Shown piece by piece: positions 1 to 5,749 of a DNA stretch of 6,085 nt. A program made the position numbers and the translations under genes. How positions within the stretch are numbered: position 1 is the stretch's first letter; each line of letters opens with the position of its first letter. Under the pieces are notes generated by a model. The model made no database searches, was not told the DNA's origin, and was given only the letters and a program-made list of their open reading frames with translations. This DNA is from an uncultured Paracoccaceae bacterium (GTDB lineage Bacteria; Pseudomonadota; Alphaproteobacteria; Rhodobacterales; Rhodobacteraceae): NCBI GenBank assembly GCA_937927885.1, contig CALEZJ010000489.1, positions 1 to 6,085 on the forward strand, read 5' to 3'.

Positions 1-310
1 CGGGCGGGGCCGGACGGGAGGGGGCCGGGTCATGCCCGATGTCGCGGAACTGCTTTTCGATCTCGTCAAAGCCGGTCGCCTCGCGCAGCGACTGCCCGGA
101 GGCGGTCTTGCGCAGGTCGCGCGCCAGGTCATTGACGCCGGTTTCCTTGGCCGCCGCATCCATGGCGCGCTGGAATTCGCGCGCCATGCCGCGGGCCTTG
201 CCCATCAATTGGCCCACGGTGTGGAACATCTTTGGCAGGTCTTTCGGACCCACCACCACCAGCGCCACGACGCCGATCACCAGCATTTCGGCCCAGCCGA
301 TATCGAACAT
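1..310 (-). CDS. tatB: Sec-independent protein translocase subunit TatB (partial, C-terminus outside window)
   Basis: TatB is the membrane subunit of the twin-arginine translocase. With TatC it forms the receptor for folded proteins carrying RR signal peptides. The first 103 residues are visible. They begin MFDIGWAEMLVIGVVALVVV, a TatB-type N-terminal membrane helix with the conserved Glu at residue 8. A Gly-Pro hinge (residues 21-22) and a long charged amphipathic helix (about 23-70) follow. The tail at about 94-103 turns Pro/Ala-rich, as in the variable C-terminal region of the family. The ATG is supported by an AAGGAG Shine-Dalgarno (minus strand, 317-322) six bases upstream. It lies 30 bp downstream of tatA on the same strand, so the two are very likely one operon; tatC would be expected beyond the left edge but is not seen. 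The stop codon is outside the window. Confidence 0.93.
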   Translation of the reverse strand, partial: MFDIGWAEMLVIGVVALVVVGPKDLPKMFHTVGQLMGKARGMAREFQRAMDAAAKETGVNDLARDLRKTASGQSLREATGFDEIEKQFRDIGHDPAPSRPAPP

Positions 311-340
311 GGTCCGCTCCTTGCCGCAGGCTGCCCTGGA

Positions 341-577
341 TCAGGCGCGATCGCGGTCGTTCGGGGTCACGTCGCGCGCGCTTTCGGTGGGGGCGCGGTT
401 CTGGGCCTCGATCTCTTCGGCGCCGTCCTTGACCCCACGCTTGAAGGCGGTGATGCCCTTGCCGACCTCGCCCATCAGGCCCGCGATCTTGCCGCGACCG
501 AAAAGCACCAGAACGACGATGGCGATCAGGATCAGGCCCATCGGGCCGACATTGTTGATGAACAGGGGCGTGAGCAT
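341..577 (-). CDS. tatA: Sec-independent protein translocase subunit TatA
   Basis: TatA is the small pore-forming or membrane-weakening subunit of the twin-arginine translocase and acts in the inner membrane. The 78-residue product has a short N-terminus and one membrane helix (about 12-26, [16 protein letters not shown]). The TatA hinge FGRGK is at 26-30. An amphipathic helix follows (about 31-50, including the conserved Gly-Phe-Lys-like region around F45), then a short acidic, polar tail. It lacks the TatB-type Glu at residue 8. An in-frame ATG lies four codons upstream (589), but GGAGG at 583-587 falls inside those codons, five to six bases before the ATG at 577, so 577 is the better start. 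tatB follows after 30 bp. The gene diverges from a small regulator gene, with 148 bp between the start codons. Confidence 0.93.
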   Translation of the reverse strand: MLTPLFINNVGPMGLILIAIVVLVLFGRGKIAGLMGEVGKGITAFKRGVKDGAEEIEAQNRAPTESARDVTPNDRDRA

Positions 578-581
578 GGAA

Positions 582-587
582 CCCTCC
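582..587 (-). promoter_or_regulatory. Ribosome binding site of tatA (decides the start)
   Basis: Read on the minus strand this is GGAGGG, four bases before the ATG at 577. It overlaps the codons of the alternative upstream ATG (589), which has no comparable Shine-Dalgarno. This supports a 78-residue rather than an 82-residue TatA. Confidence 0.75.
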
Positions 588-626
588 ATTGCGATGGGGC
601 GCGGCCCATGCCGCGCTTTGACCGAC

Positions 627-655
627 TATGTAGAAAAGCGCGCGCCCGCTGAAAA
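627..655 (-). promoter_or_regulatory. Candidate sigma70-type promoter for tatAB
   Basis: On the minus strand a TTTTCA (650-655, 4 of 6 to the -35 consensus) is followed after exactly 17 bases by TACATA (627-632, 3 of 6 to the -10 consensus). A CATAGT two bases further on is an alternative -10. Transcription would start about 40 bases before the tatA ATG. The matches are modest, so this is a candidate only. It is one of the few AT-richer spots in this gap. Confidence 0.3.
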
Positions 656-694
656 CCGCATTCTGCGGATACGGGGGCTGGCGCGGGCGCGCTG

Positions 695-712
695 CTGACA
701 GTATTTTGTCAG
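695..712. promoter_or_regulatory. Perfect inverted repeat CTGACA-N6-TGTCAG, putative operator of the adjacent HTH regulator
   Basis: CTGACA (695-700) and TGTCAG (707-712) are exact reverse complements separated by GTATTT. The element ends 13 bases before the start codon of the helix-turn-helix gene at 726. It covers TATTTT (702-707), the best -10-like hexamer in front of that gene, though no good -35 is seen 17 bases further up. The size and symmetry fit a dimeric winged-helix regulator. Autoregulation of the 726-1079 gene is the natural inference. It is 118 bases from the tatA start, so control of tatA is less likely. Confidence 0.5.
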
Positions 713-725
713 TTGGGGGTGCGCG

Positions 726-1079
726 ATGAACCGCGATCAGAGGCTCTATGATCTGGTGCAGATCCTGCGCGACGGGCGGCTGCACACCGCAGGCGAGCTG
801 GCGGCCTCCATGGGGGTCAGCACCCGCACGATCTGGCGCGACATGGCCATGATGGCAGCGACGGGGATTCCGGTCGAGGGCGAACGGGGCGTCGGCTATA
901 TCCTGCGCACGCCGCTGGTGCTGCCCCCCACCGCCCTGACGCAGGATGAAGCCATGGTCCTGGGCGAGGCCCTGAGGGCAGTGGCCGAGGACGCGGCGCA
1001 TCCGCGCGCGCGCGCGGCGCGGGCGCTGCTTTACAAGATCGCGACGCTGTTGCCGCAGGCGGGGTTGGGCGGCGAGTGA
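726..1079 (+). CDS. Short YafY/HTH_11-type winged-helix transcriptional regulator lacking a WYL domain
   Basis: This is a probable DNA-binding regulator of 117 residues. Residues 1-60 form an HTH_11-type winged helix: helix 1 DQRLYDLVQILRDG, then AGELAASMGVSTRTIWRDM with the recognition helix at about 31-42. The wing is at about 49-60 (VEGERGVGYIL, the typical G-x-GY motif of YafY-family proteins). Residues 63-110 match the linker helices that in full-length YafY relatives (about 230 residues) precede a ligand-sensing WYL domain (LPP-x-LT-x-DEA ... AARALLYKIATLLP). Here the frame stops at that boundary. Only 64 bp remain before the convergent aidB gene, and they are filled by palindromes, so no WYL remnant exists. 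A G-rich run at 715-719 may serve as a weak Shine-Dalgarno. A perfect palindrome (695-712) lies just upstream, suggesting autoregulation. Its target genes and signal are unknown. Confidence 0.82.
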   Translation: MNRDQRLYDLVQILRDGRLHTAGELAASMGVSTRTIWRDMAMMAATGIPVEGERGVGYILRTPLVLPPTALTQDEAMVLGEALRAVAEDAAHPRARAARALLYKIATLLPQAGLGGE

Positions 1080-1082
1080 ACG

Positions 1083-1105
1083 AGGGTGGGGTTGAACCCC
1101 ACCCT
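1083..1105. terminator. Palindrome 1 between convergent genes, probable terminator or dispersed repeat
   Basis: AGGGTGGGG (1083-1091) and CCCCACCCT (1097-1105) are perfect 9 bp arms around TTGAA, in which TT and AA could also pair. It begins three bases after the stop codon of the HTH gene. It has no T-tract, so intrinsic termination is inferred from its position between convergent genes and its stem strength. It is nearly the same motif as the neighbouring palindrome at 1120-1140. Confidence 0.6.
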
Positions 1106-1119
1106 GCGCGGCGCCCGTA

Positions 1120-1140
1120 AGGTGGGGTTTCACCCCACCT
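1120..1140. terminator. Palindrome 2 between convergent genes, probable terminator of aidB or dispersed repeat
   Basis: AGGTGGGGT (1120-1128) and ACCCCACCT (1132-1140) are perfect 9 bp arms around TTC. It ends three bases before the end of the aidB reading frame (minus strand, stop codon at 1144-1146). Both hairpins work in either direction. The shared GGTGGGGTT-n-AACCCCACC-like core makes it look like a copy of palindrome 1, so the pair may be a short repeated intergenic element recruited as a bidirectional terminator. Confidence 0.6.
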
Positions 1141-1143
1141 GCC

Positions 1144-2742
1144 CTAGACCCGCGCCAGCACCGCCTCGGCATCGACCGCCCCGATCGCCCCCGCCACGCC
1201 GCCGCGCGCGTCCAGGCGGGTGGCCAGCCATTCCCCGGCCAGCGGGCTGCCGTCGATCATCGCCGCCCCGGTCAGAAGCATTGCCAGCGACTCGGCGAAC
1301 CAGCGCGCCTCGGCCTCGGGCACCACGCCGGGCCAGCGCGACCGATGCGCGGCCAGCGCCGCGTCAAAGCGCGTGTCCAGCCCTCGCGCGGCCTCCAGCC
1401 TTGCCGCCAGTTGCGCGCCCGCCTCGGGCTCGCGGTGCAGGGTGCGCAGGATGTCGAGGCAGATCACATTGCCCGACCCCTCCCAGATCGAATTGAGCGG
1501 CGCCTCGCGGTAGAGCATGGGCAGGGGCGTGTCCTCGACGTATCCCATCCCGCCAAGGCATTCCATGCATTCGTAAATCATCCCCGGCGCGCGCTTGTTC
1601 GAGACGAATTTCGCCAGCGCCACGGCAAGGCGCGCATAGGGCCTGCGCGCCGGGTCGTCAAACGCCCGCGCCACGTCCAGCGCCAAGAGCAAGGCCCCCT
1701 CGGATTCGAGCGCAAGATCGGCCAGCACCGCGCGCATCAGGGGCTGGTCGATCAACCGTCGCTGGAACACCGAGCGCCCGCGCGCCCAATGCACCGCTTC
1801 GGCCAGCGCCGCGCGCATCAGCCCGGCCGGCGCCATCGCGGTATCGAGGCGCGTGTGGTGCACCATCTCGATGATCGTCTGCACGCCGCGTCCGGGCTCG
1901 CCCAGTTGCCGCGCATGGGTGCCGTCGTATTCCACCTCGCTGGAGGCATTGGCGCGGTTGCCCAGCTTGTCCTTGAGCCGAAGAAGGGTGAAGGGGTTGC
2001 GCGTGCCGTCGGGCAGCCAGCGCGGCACCAGAAAGCAGGTGATCCCCTGCGGCAGTTGCGCCAGCGTCAGGAAACCGTCGCACATCGGCGCCGAGCAGAA
2101 CCATTTGTGGCCGTAAAGCCGGAACCCCTCGCCATCCGCCACCGCCCGGGTGGAATTGGCGCGAACGTCCGAGCCGCCCTGCTTTTCCGTCATCGCCATG
2201 CCGAGGGTGGCGGCGGCCTTGCGCTCGACGCTGAGGCGCGCGGGATCATAGGCCCGCGCCGTCAGCCGTGGCACCCAGAGCGCGGCCAGCGCCGGATCGG
2301 CCGCCAGCGCGGGCACGGCGGCATAGGTCATGGTCATCGGGCAGCAGACGCCGGGTTCGATCTGGCTGAGCAGATAGTTGATCGCCGCGTGTTTCAGGTG
2401 GCTGCCGGTGCCGTCCCAGGCCGTCGCCGCATAGCCCGCCCCCAGCCCCAGCGCCATCAGTCTGTGATAGCCGGGGTGGAAATGCACCTCGTCGATGCGC
2501 CGCCCGCCGCGATCGAACAGGCGCAGTTCCGGCAGGCGGGTCTGGGCGTCGCGGGCGGCCTCGCGGATGTCCGGCGTGGCGAGGGCCGCGCCCAGTGCGA
2601 CCAGATCGGCGTCTTTTGCAAGGTCAGCCCCGAGGGCGCCGCGCAGGGCGGCATCCTCGGCAAAGGGGTTGCGCATCAGGGGCACGGGTTGGTTGAACAC
2701 CTCATGCGTGCCCAGATGGGAACGGGGTTGCGACTGGGTCAT
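1144..2742 (-). CDS. aidB: AidB-like acyl-CoA dehydrogenase family flavoprotein
   Basis: This 532-residue protein matches the AidB branch of the acyl-CoA dehydrogenases in length (E. coli AidB is about 541) and along its whole course. The N-terminal AidB signature THEVFNQPVPL is at 12-22. The FAD-contacting MAMTEKQGGSD block is at 182-192, followed by GHKWFCSAP at 211-219 and RLKDKLGNRANASSEVEY at 255-272. CLGGMGYVEDTPLPMLYRE lies at 395-413. The WEGSGN motif at 420-425 contains the position of the catalytic Glu (E421). The C-terminal extension (about 435-532) typical of AidB is present. In E. coli AidB is induced with the Ada alkylation response, binds DNA and FAD, and has weak isovaleryl-CoA dehydrogenase activity; its true role is unsettled. 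No ada or alkB lies nearby here. The ATG at 2742 follows a GGAGG Shine-Dalgarno. A TTG at 2790 would add 16 poorly supported residues. The gene converges with the HTH regulator gene and diverges from ftsB. Confidence 0.9.
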   Translation of the reverse strand: MTQSQPRSHLGTHEVFNQPVPLMRNPFAEDAALRGALGADLAKDADLVALGAALATPDIREAARDAQTRLPELRLFDRGGRRIDEVHFHPGYHRLMALGLGAGYAATAWDGTGSHLKHAAINYLLSQIEPGVCCPMTMTYAAVPALAADPALAALWVPRLTARAYDPARLSVERKAAATLGMAMTEKQGGSDVRANSTRAVADGEGFRLYGHKWFCSAPMCDGFLTLAQLPQGITCFLVPRWLPDGTRNPFTLLRLKDKLGNRANASSEVEYDGTHARQLGEPGRGVQTIIEMVHHTRLDTAMAPAGLMRAALAEAVHWARGRSVFQRRLIDQPLMRAVLADLALESEGALLLALDVARAFDDPARRPYARLAVALAKFVSNKRAPGMIYECMECLGGMGYVEDTPLPMLYREAPLNSIWEGSGNVICLDILRTLHREPEAGAQLAARLEAARGLDTRFDAALAAHRSRWPGVVPEAEARWFAESLAMLLTGAAMIDGSPLAGEWLATRLDARGGVAGAIGAVDAEAVLARV

Positions 2743-2747
2743 GGCGA

Positions 2748-2754
2748 TCCTCCC
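2748..2754 (-). promoter_or_regulatory. Ribosome binding site of aidB (decides the start)
   Basis: Read on the minus strand this is GGGAGGA, five bases before the ATG at 2742. Such a strong Shine-Dalgarno favours this ATG over the in-frame TTG at 2790. The conserved AidB N-terminus (THEVFNQP) begins 11 residues after the chosen start. Confidence 0.7.
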
Positions 2755-2882
2755 TGCCCCCAGCCTGCGCACGCCTTGCGAGTCGGGCAAGCGTGACCCC
2801 GCGTCGGTGGCTACGGGGTTTTCAGGCCGCCCGCAGTGTGGCAGGATGGGCGCAAGGCCCGGTCAGAGGCCAGCGAGCAGCC

Positions 2883-3179
2883 ATGACGCGAAAACGCCCC
2901 GGATTTGGTCCGGTCCTCTATTTTGCGATTGCGGGCACCTTTGGTGTCTATCTGACCTTTGCCGCCGTGCAGGGCGAATATGGCATGTTCCGCCGCATCC
3001 AGATCGAGGCCGACGCGGCGCAGTTGCGCATCGAGCGGGACCGGTTGCGCGCCGAGGTGGCGCAGATCGAGAACCTGACGCGGCGGCTGTCGGACCAATA
3101 CCTGGATCTGGACCTGCTGGACCAGCAATTGCGCGACGTGCTGGGCTATGTGCGCGCGGACGAACTGGTCCTGCGCTGA
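2883..3179 (+). CDS. ftsB: FtsB/DivIC-like septum formation initiator protein
   Basis: This is a small bitopic inner-membrane protein of the divisome. FtsB-type proteins pair with FtsL by coiled coil and link FtsQ to septal peptidoglycan synthesis. The 98-residue product has a basic N-terminus (RKR at 3-5), one membrane helix (about 9-29, GPVLYFAIAGTFGVYLTFAAV) and a Gly-containing junction (GEYGMF, 31-36). A coiled coil follows (about 37-69, with the RDRLRAEVAQIENL core). The family's C-terminal motif is at 73-98: the YLDLDLLDQQLRDVLGYVR pattern, then DELVLR. The ATG at 2883 gives the usual length, and its Shine-Dalgarno is weak (a GAG about seven bases upstream). An in-frame GTG at 2793 would add 30 atypical residues before the basic stretch. 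A gene of this family commonly sits directly upstream of pdhA in alphaproteobacteria, as here. The name ftsB is by family; orthology to E. coli FtsB is inferred. Confidence 0.85.
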   Translation: MTRKRPGFGPVLYFAIAGTFGVYLTFAAVQGEYGMFRRIQIEADAAQLRIERDRLRAEVAQIENLTRRLSDQYLDLDLLDQQLRDVLGYVRADELVLR

Positions 3180-3213
3180 GGGTTTGACGGATCGGTGCCC
3201 GAGGCAGAGTCCC

Positions 3214-3244
3214 GTGCGGCGTCAGGCTGCGCCGGACGCCGTAC
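3214..3244 (+). terminator. Strong hairpin downstream of ftsB, candidate terminator
   Basis: GTGCGGCGTC (3214-3223) pairs with GACGCCGTAC (3235-3244) over 10 bp, including one G-T pair. After an A/G mismatch, a further GGC/GCC stem of 3 bp closes a TGC loop. It lies 34 bp after the ftsB stop and upstream of all promoter-like sequence for pdhA. No T-tract follows, so Rho-independent termination is uncertain. It could equally be a structured leader or an mRNA 3'-end stabiliser. Confidence 0.4.
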
Positions 3245-3272
3245 CGACAGGGCGTAGCCCCCTAAGATCGCT

Positions 3273-3315
3273 GCAAAACCCCGGACGCGGCCGCAAAACA
3301 CACTCGCTTTTTTGC
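3273..3315. promoter_or_regulatory. Spaced GCAAAA elements upstream of pdhA (possible regulator binding sites)
   Basis: GCAAAAC occurs at 3273-3279 and again at 3293-3299. The copies are exactly 20 bp apart, about two helical turns. An inverted copy, TTTTGC, is at 3310-3315. In a GC-rich genome three such A-tract elements within 43 bp stand out. They lie just before the AT-rich palindrome in front of the pdh operon. A regulator binding site is inferred; no family is assigned. Confidence 0.3.
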
Positions 3316-3335
3316 GTCCCGTCGTGTAGAAGATC

Positions 3336-3349
3336 GTTTAATACTAAAC
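3336..3349. promoter_or_regulatory. AT-rich palindrome GTTTA-N4-TAAAC, likely pdhA promoter/operator region
   Basis: GTTTA (3336-3340) and TAAAC (3345-3349) are exact reverse complements around ATAC, 30 bp before the pdhA start codon. The element contains TTTAAT (3337-3342), 5 of 6 to a -10 consensus. The nearest -35-like sequence is TTGCGT (3312-3317), with a long 19-base spacer. This is the most AT-rich spot between ftsB and pdhA, so the operon promoter probably lies here, possibly with an overlapping operator. Confidence 0.4.
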
Positions 3350-3369
3350 CATTTTCGTCGCAACCAGGG

Positions 3370-3374
3370 GGAGG
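3370..3374 (+). promoter_or_regulatory. Ribosome binding site of pdhA (supports a GTG start)
   Basis: GGAGG, within a longer run of G, lies five bases before the GTG at 3380. No in-frame ATG occurs until well inside the conserved E1 alpha domain (Met24), so the GTG start is well supported. The same GGAGG-N5-start arrangement is used by the E2 gene at 5760. Confidence 0.75.
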
Positions 3375-3379
3375 CGCCG

Positions 3380-4369
3380 GTGGCCACCAAGAAAACGACA
3401 GAAAAATCAAATATTTCTGCTGATGAGCTGCTGAAGTATTACCGCGACATGCTGCTGATCCGTCGATTCGAGGAAAAAGCAGGCCAGCTTTACGGCATGG
3501 GGCTGATCGGCGGGTTCTGCCACCTCTACATCGGGCAAGAGGCGGTGGTTGTCGGACTGGAAGCCGCCGCCAAGGATGGGGACAAGCGCATCACCAGCTA
3601 TCGCGACCACGGCCACATGCTGGTCTGCGGCATGGACCCGAAGGGCGTGATGGCGGAACTGACCGGGCGCTCGGGCGGCTATTCCAAGGGCAAGGGCGGC
3701 TCGATGCACATGTTCAGCCGCGAGAAGCATTTCTACGGCGGGCACGGGATTGTCGGCGCGCAGGTGCCGCTGGGCGCGGGACTGGCGTTCTCGGACCGCT
3801 ACAAGGGCAATGACAACGTCACCTTCACCTATTTCGGCGACGGCGCGGCGAACCAGGGCCAGGTCTACGAGACCTACAACATGGCGCAGCTCTGGAACCT
3901 GCCGGTGATCTTCGTCATCGAGAACAACCAGTATGCGATGGGCACCTCGACCAAACGGTCGACCAAGTCGCCGAACCTGTGGGAACGCGGTGCCGCTTAC
4001 GGCATCAAGGGCGAGATGGTCGACGGCATGGACGTGCTGGCCGTCAAGGCCGCCGCCGAAAAGGCCATCGCGGCCTGCCGAGCGGGCGACGGGCCCTATA
4101 TCCTGGAAATGATGACCTATCGCTATCGTGGCCATTCGATGTCGGACCCGGCCAAGTATCGCACCCGCGAAGAGGTCGAGAAGATGCGCAGCGAGCGCGA
4201 CGCCATCGAACGCGTGCGCGAGTTGCTGTTGACCGGGGGGCTGGCCAGCGACGATGACCTGAAGGCCATCGACAAGGAGATCAAGGCCATCGTCAACGAG
4301 GCCGCGGAATTCTCCAAAGACAGCCCCGAGCCCGCGCTGAGCGAGCTCTGGACCGATATCTACGCCTGA
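3380..4369 (+). CDS. pdhA: Pyruvate dehydrogenase E1 component subunit alpha
   Basis: This is the alpha chain of the thiamine-diphosphate-dependent E1 of the pyruvate dehydrogenase complex. With E1 beta it decarboxylates pyruvate and passes the acetyl group to lipoyl domains, in the cytoplasm. The 329-residue product is full length for the alpha2beta2 (mitochondrial-like) class. Visible landmarks are RRFEEKAGQLY (28-38), GFCHLYIGQEAV (45-56) and SYRDHGHML (73-81). GKGGSMHMF is at 105-112 and GGHGIVGAQVPLGAGLAF at 120-137. The ThDP/Mg motif starts GDGAANQGQVYE (153-164) and ends with the Asn pair in ENNQYAMGTS (181-190). YRYRGHSMSDP (247-257) corresponds to the phosphorylation loop of the human enzyme; Ser253 aligns with human site 1, but no kinase is seen and regulation this way is not claimed. 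The start is GTG with a strong Shine-Dalgarno. It is followed after 12 bp by pdhB and is the first gene of the operon. Confidence 0.97.
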   Translation: MATKKTTEKSNISADELLKYYRDMLLIRRFEEKAGQLYGMGLIGGFCHLYIGQEAVVVGLEAAAKDGDKRITSYRDHGHMLVCGMDPKGVMAELTGRSGGYSKGKGGSMHMFSREKHFYGGHGIVGAQVPLGAGLAFSDRYKGNDNVTFTYFGDGAANQGQVYETYNMAQLWNLPVIFVIENNQYAMGTSTKRSTKSPNLWERGAAYGIKGEMVDGMDVLAVKAAAEKAIAACRAGDGPYILEMMTYRYRGHSMSDPAKYRTREEVEKMRSERDAIERVRELLLTGGLASDDDLKAIDKEIKAIVNEAAEFSKDSPEPALSELWTDIYA

Positions 4370-4381
4370 GGGGGGAACCAG

Positions 4382-5749
4382 ATGGCAACGCAGATCCTGA
4401 TGCCCGCGCTCTCGCCGACGATGGAAGAGGGCACGCTGGCCAAGTGGCTGGTCAAAGAGGGCGACGTGGTGAAATCCGGCCAGATCCTGGCCGAGATCGA
4501 AACCGACAAGGCGACGATGGAATTCGAGGCGGTTGACGAAGGCATCGTCGGCAAGCTTCTGGTCGAGGCCGGAACCGAAGGGGTCAAGGTCAACACCCCG
4601 ATCGCCGTGCTGGTCGAAGAGGGCGAAAGCGCCGAGGCCGCACCAGCGCCCAAGGCTGTCCCTGCCCCCGTGGCCGCCCCTGTGGCCGCCACCCCGGTCG
4701 CCGCGGTCGCCGCTGCCCCGGTCGCCGAGGTCATTCCGGCCACCCCGGACTGGCCCGAGGGCACGCCGATGAAGTCGATGACCGTGCGCGAGGCCCTGCG
4801 CGAGGCGATGGCCGAAGAAATGCGGGGCAATCCGAATGTCTTCCTGATGGGCGAGGAAGTCGGCGAATATCAGGGCGCCTACAAGATCAGCCAAGGGTTG
4901 CTCGATGAATTCGGCGCCCGTCGCGTGATCGACACGCCGATCACCGAAATCGGCTTTGCCGGGATCGCGGTCGGTGCGGCCTGGGGTGGGCTGAACCCGA
5001 TTGTCGAATTCATGACCTTCAACTTTGCCATGCAGGCGATTGACCACCTCATCAACTCGGCGGCCAAGACGAACTATATGTCCGGCGGGCAGTTGCCCTG
5101 CCCCATCGTGTTCCGGGGTCCGAACGGCGCCGCCGCGCGCGTCGGCGCGCAACACAGCCAGTGCTATGCCGCGTGGTATTCGCATATCCCGGGGCTGAAG
5201 GTGGTGATGCCCTATTCGGCGGCGGACGCGAAGGGCCTGCTGAAGTCGGCCATCCGCGATCCGAGCCCGGTGGTGTTCCTGGAGAACGAGATCCTCTATG
5301 GCCGCACCTTCGAAGTGCCGGACGTGGCCGATTTCACCGTGCCGATCGGCAAGGCCCGCATCGCGCGGCCCGGCAAGGATGTGACCATCGTCAGCTTTGG
5401 CATCGGCATGACCTATGCGCTCGAGGCCGCCGAACGGCTGGCCAAGGACGGGATCGAGGCCGAAGTCGTCGACCTGCGCACGATCCGCCCGATGGACACG
5501 GCAGCGATCCTCGCCTCGGTGCGCAAGACGAACCGGCTGGTCACCGTCGAGGAAGGCTTCCCGCAATCCTCGGTCGGCAATTTCATCACGTCGGTCGTGA
5601 TGGAGCAGGCCTTTGACGATCTGGACGCACCGGTGATCAACCTGTGCGGCAAGGACGTGCCGATGCCCTATGCGGCGAACCTTGAAAAACTGGCGCTGGT
5701 GACCACTGACGAGGTTGTCGCCGCCGTGAAAAAAGTCACCTACCGCTGA
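4382..5749 (+). CDS. pdhB: Pyruvate dehydrogenase E1 component subunit beta with N-terminal lipoyl domain
   Basis: This is the beta chain of the E1 heterotetramer, 455 residues. The first ~80 residues are a complete lipoyl domain ([13 protein letters not shown] at 5-17, with lipoylation Lys43 in ETDKATMEF at 40-48). An Ala/Pro/Val linker (about 85-120) joins it to a transketolase-type pyrimidine-binding domain (about 131-305) and a C-terminal transketolase domain (about 320-450). Conserved E1 beta residues include Glu189 in [10 protein letters not shown], which contacts the ThDP aminopyrimidine, and His258 in AQHSQ of the active site. [20 protein letters not shown] (243-262) is typical of the mitochondrial-like class. 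Ordinary E1 beta is about 330 residues. The lipoyl extension is a known feature in several alphaproteobacteria, such as Zymomonas and Sinorhizobium. A G-rich Shine-Dalgarno (4368-4375) overlaps the pdhA stop. The lipoyl segment is a near-copy of that in the following E2 gene, which starts 10 bp after this stop. Confidence 0.97.
   Translation: MATQILMPALSPTMEEGTLAKWLVKEGDVVKSGQILAEIETDKATMEFEAVDEGIVGKLLVEAGTEGVKVNTPIAVLVEEGESAEAAPAPKAVPAPVAAPVAATPVAAVAAAPVAEVIPATPDWPEGTPMKSMTVREALREAMAEEMRGNPNVFLMGEEVGEYQGAYKISQGLLDEFGARRVIDTPITEIGFAGIAVGAAWGGLNPIVEFMTFNFAMQAIDHLINSAAKTNYMSGGQLPCPIVFRGPNGAAARVGAQHSQCYAAWYSHIPGLKVVMPYSAADAKGLLKSAIRDPSPVVFLENEILYGRTFEVPDVADFTVPIGKARIARPGKDVTIVSFGIGMTYALEAAERLAKDGIEAEVVDLRTIRPMDTAAILASVRKTNRLVTVEEGFPQSSVGNFITSVVMEQAFDDLDAPVINLCGKDVPMPYAANLEKLALVTTDEVVAAVKKVTYR
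4394..4633 (+). repeat. Lipoyl-domain direct repeat, copy 1 (in pdhB)
   Basis: Codons 5-84 of pdhB align without gaps to codons 5-84 of the E2 gene (5772-6011). By hand count about 32 of 240 bases differ and 70 of 80 residues are identical. The longest exact shared run is 38 bp (4490-4527 against 5868-5905) and includes the lipoyl-lysine codon. Confidence 0.9.

Noticed and set aside
656..668. CCGCA-TTC-TGCGG small inverted repeat between tatA and the regulator gene
   Set aside because: A 5 bp stem in GC-rich DNA is common by chance, and nothing in its position ties it to either gene.
32..698. Two overlapping plus-strand open frames (from 32 and from 39) across tatB and tatA
   Set aside because: They are antisense to TatA and TatB, which show clear family motifs and ribosome binding sites.
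129..1172. A 347-codon minus-strand open frame spanning the regulator and parts of tatA and tatB
   Set aside because: It crosses the terminator palindromes, the divergent intergenic region and three real genes in a different frame or strand, and its product is low complexity.
2743..2790. An N-terminal extension of aidB from a TTG at 2790
   Set aside because: The ATG at 2742 has a strong GGAGG site, and the family-conserved N-terminus begins just after it. The 16 extra residues do not look like the family.
2775..2791. CTTGC-N7-GCAAG inverted repeat between aidB and ftsB
   Set aside because: Only 5 bp arms, and outward pairing fails at once. It is too weak to call an operator.
1345..2796. A 483-codon open frame on the plus strand opposite aidB
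   Set aside because: Its composition is Arg/Gln/His-rich with no domain, and it is fully antisense to a well-supported AidB-family gene. It is a GC-driven shadow.
2793..2882. An N-terminal extension of ftsB from a GTG at 2793
   Set aside because: It would add 30 residues before the basic stretch and membrane helix that normally open FtsB/DivIC proteins. The ATG at 2883 gives a typical length.
3283..3319. GGACGC ... GCGTCC stem with a T6 tract inside, considered as a terminator
   Set aside because: The outer stem is only 6 bp with a 25-base loop, or needs a large bulge to gain A-T pairs, and the T-tract lies inside the stem rather than after it. The GCAAAA/TTTTGC symmetry is better described as possible regulator sites.
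4640..4740. Repetitive GCC/CCC/GTC-rich stretch in pdhB
   Set aside because: It encodes the Ala/Pro/Val flexible linker between the lipoyl and catalytic domains. This codon-level repetition is normal for such linkers and is not a separate DNA repeat element.
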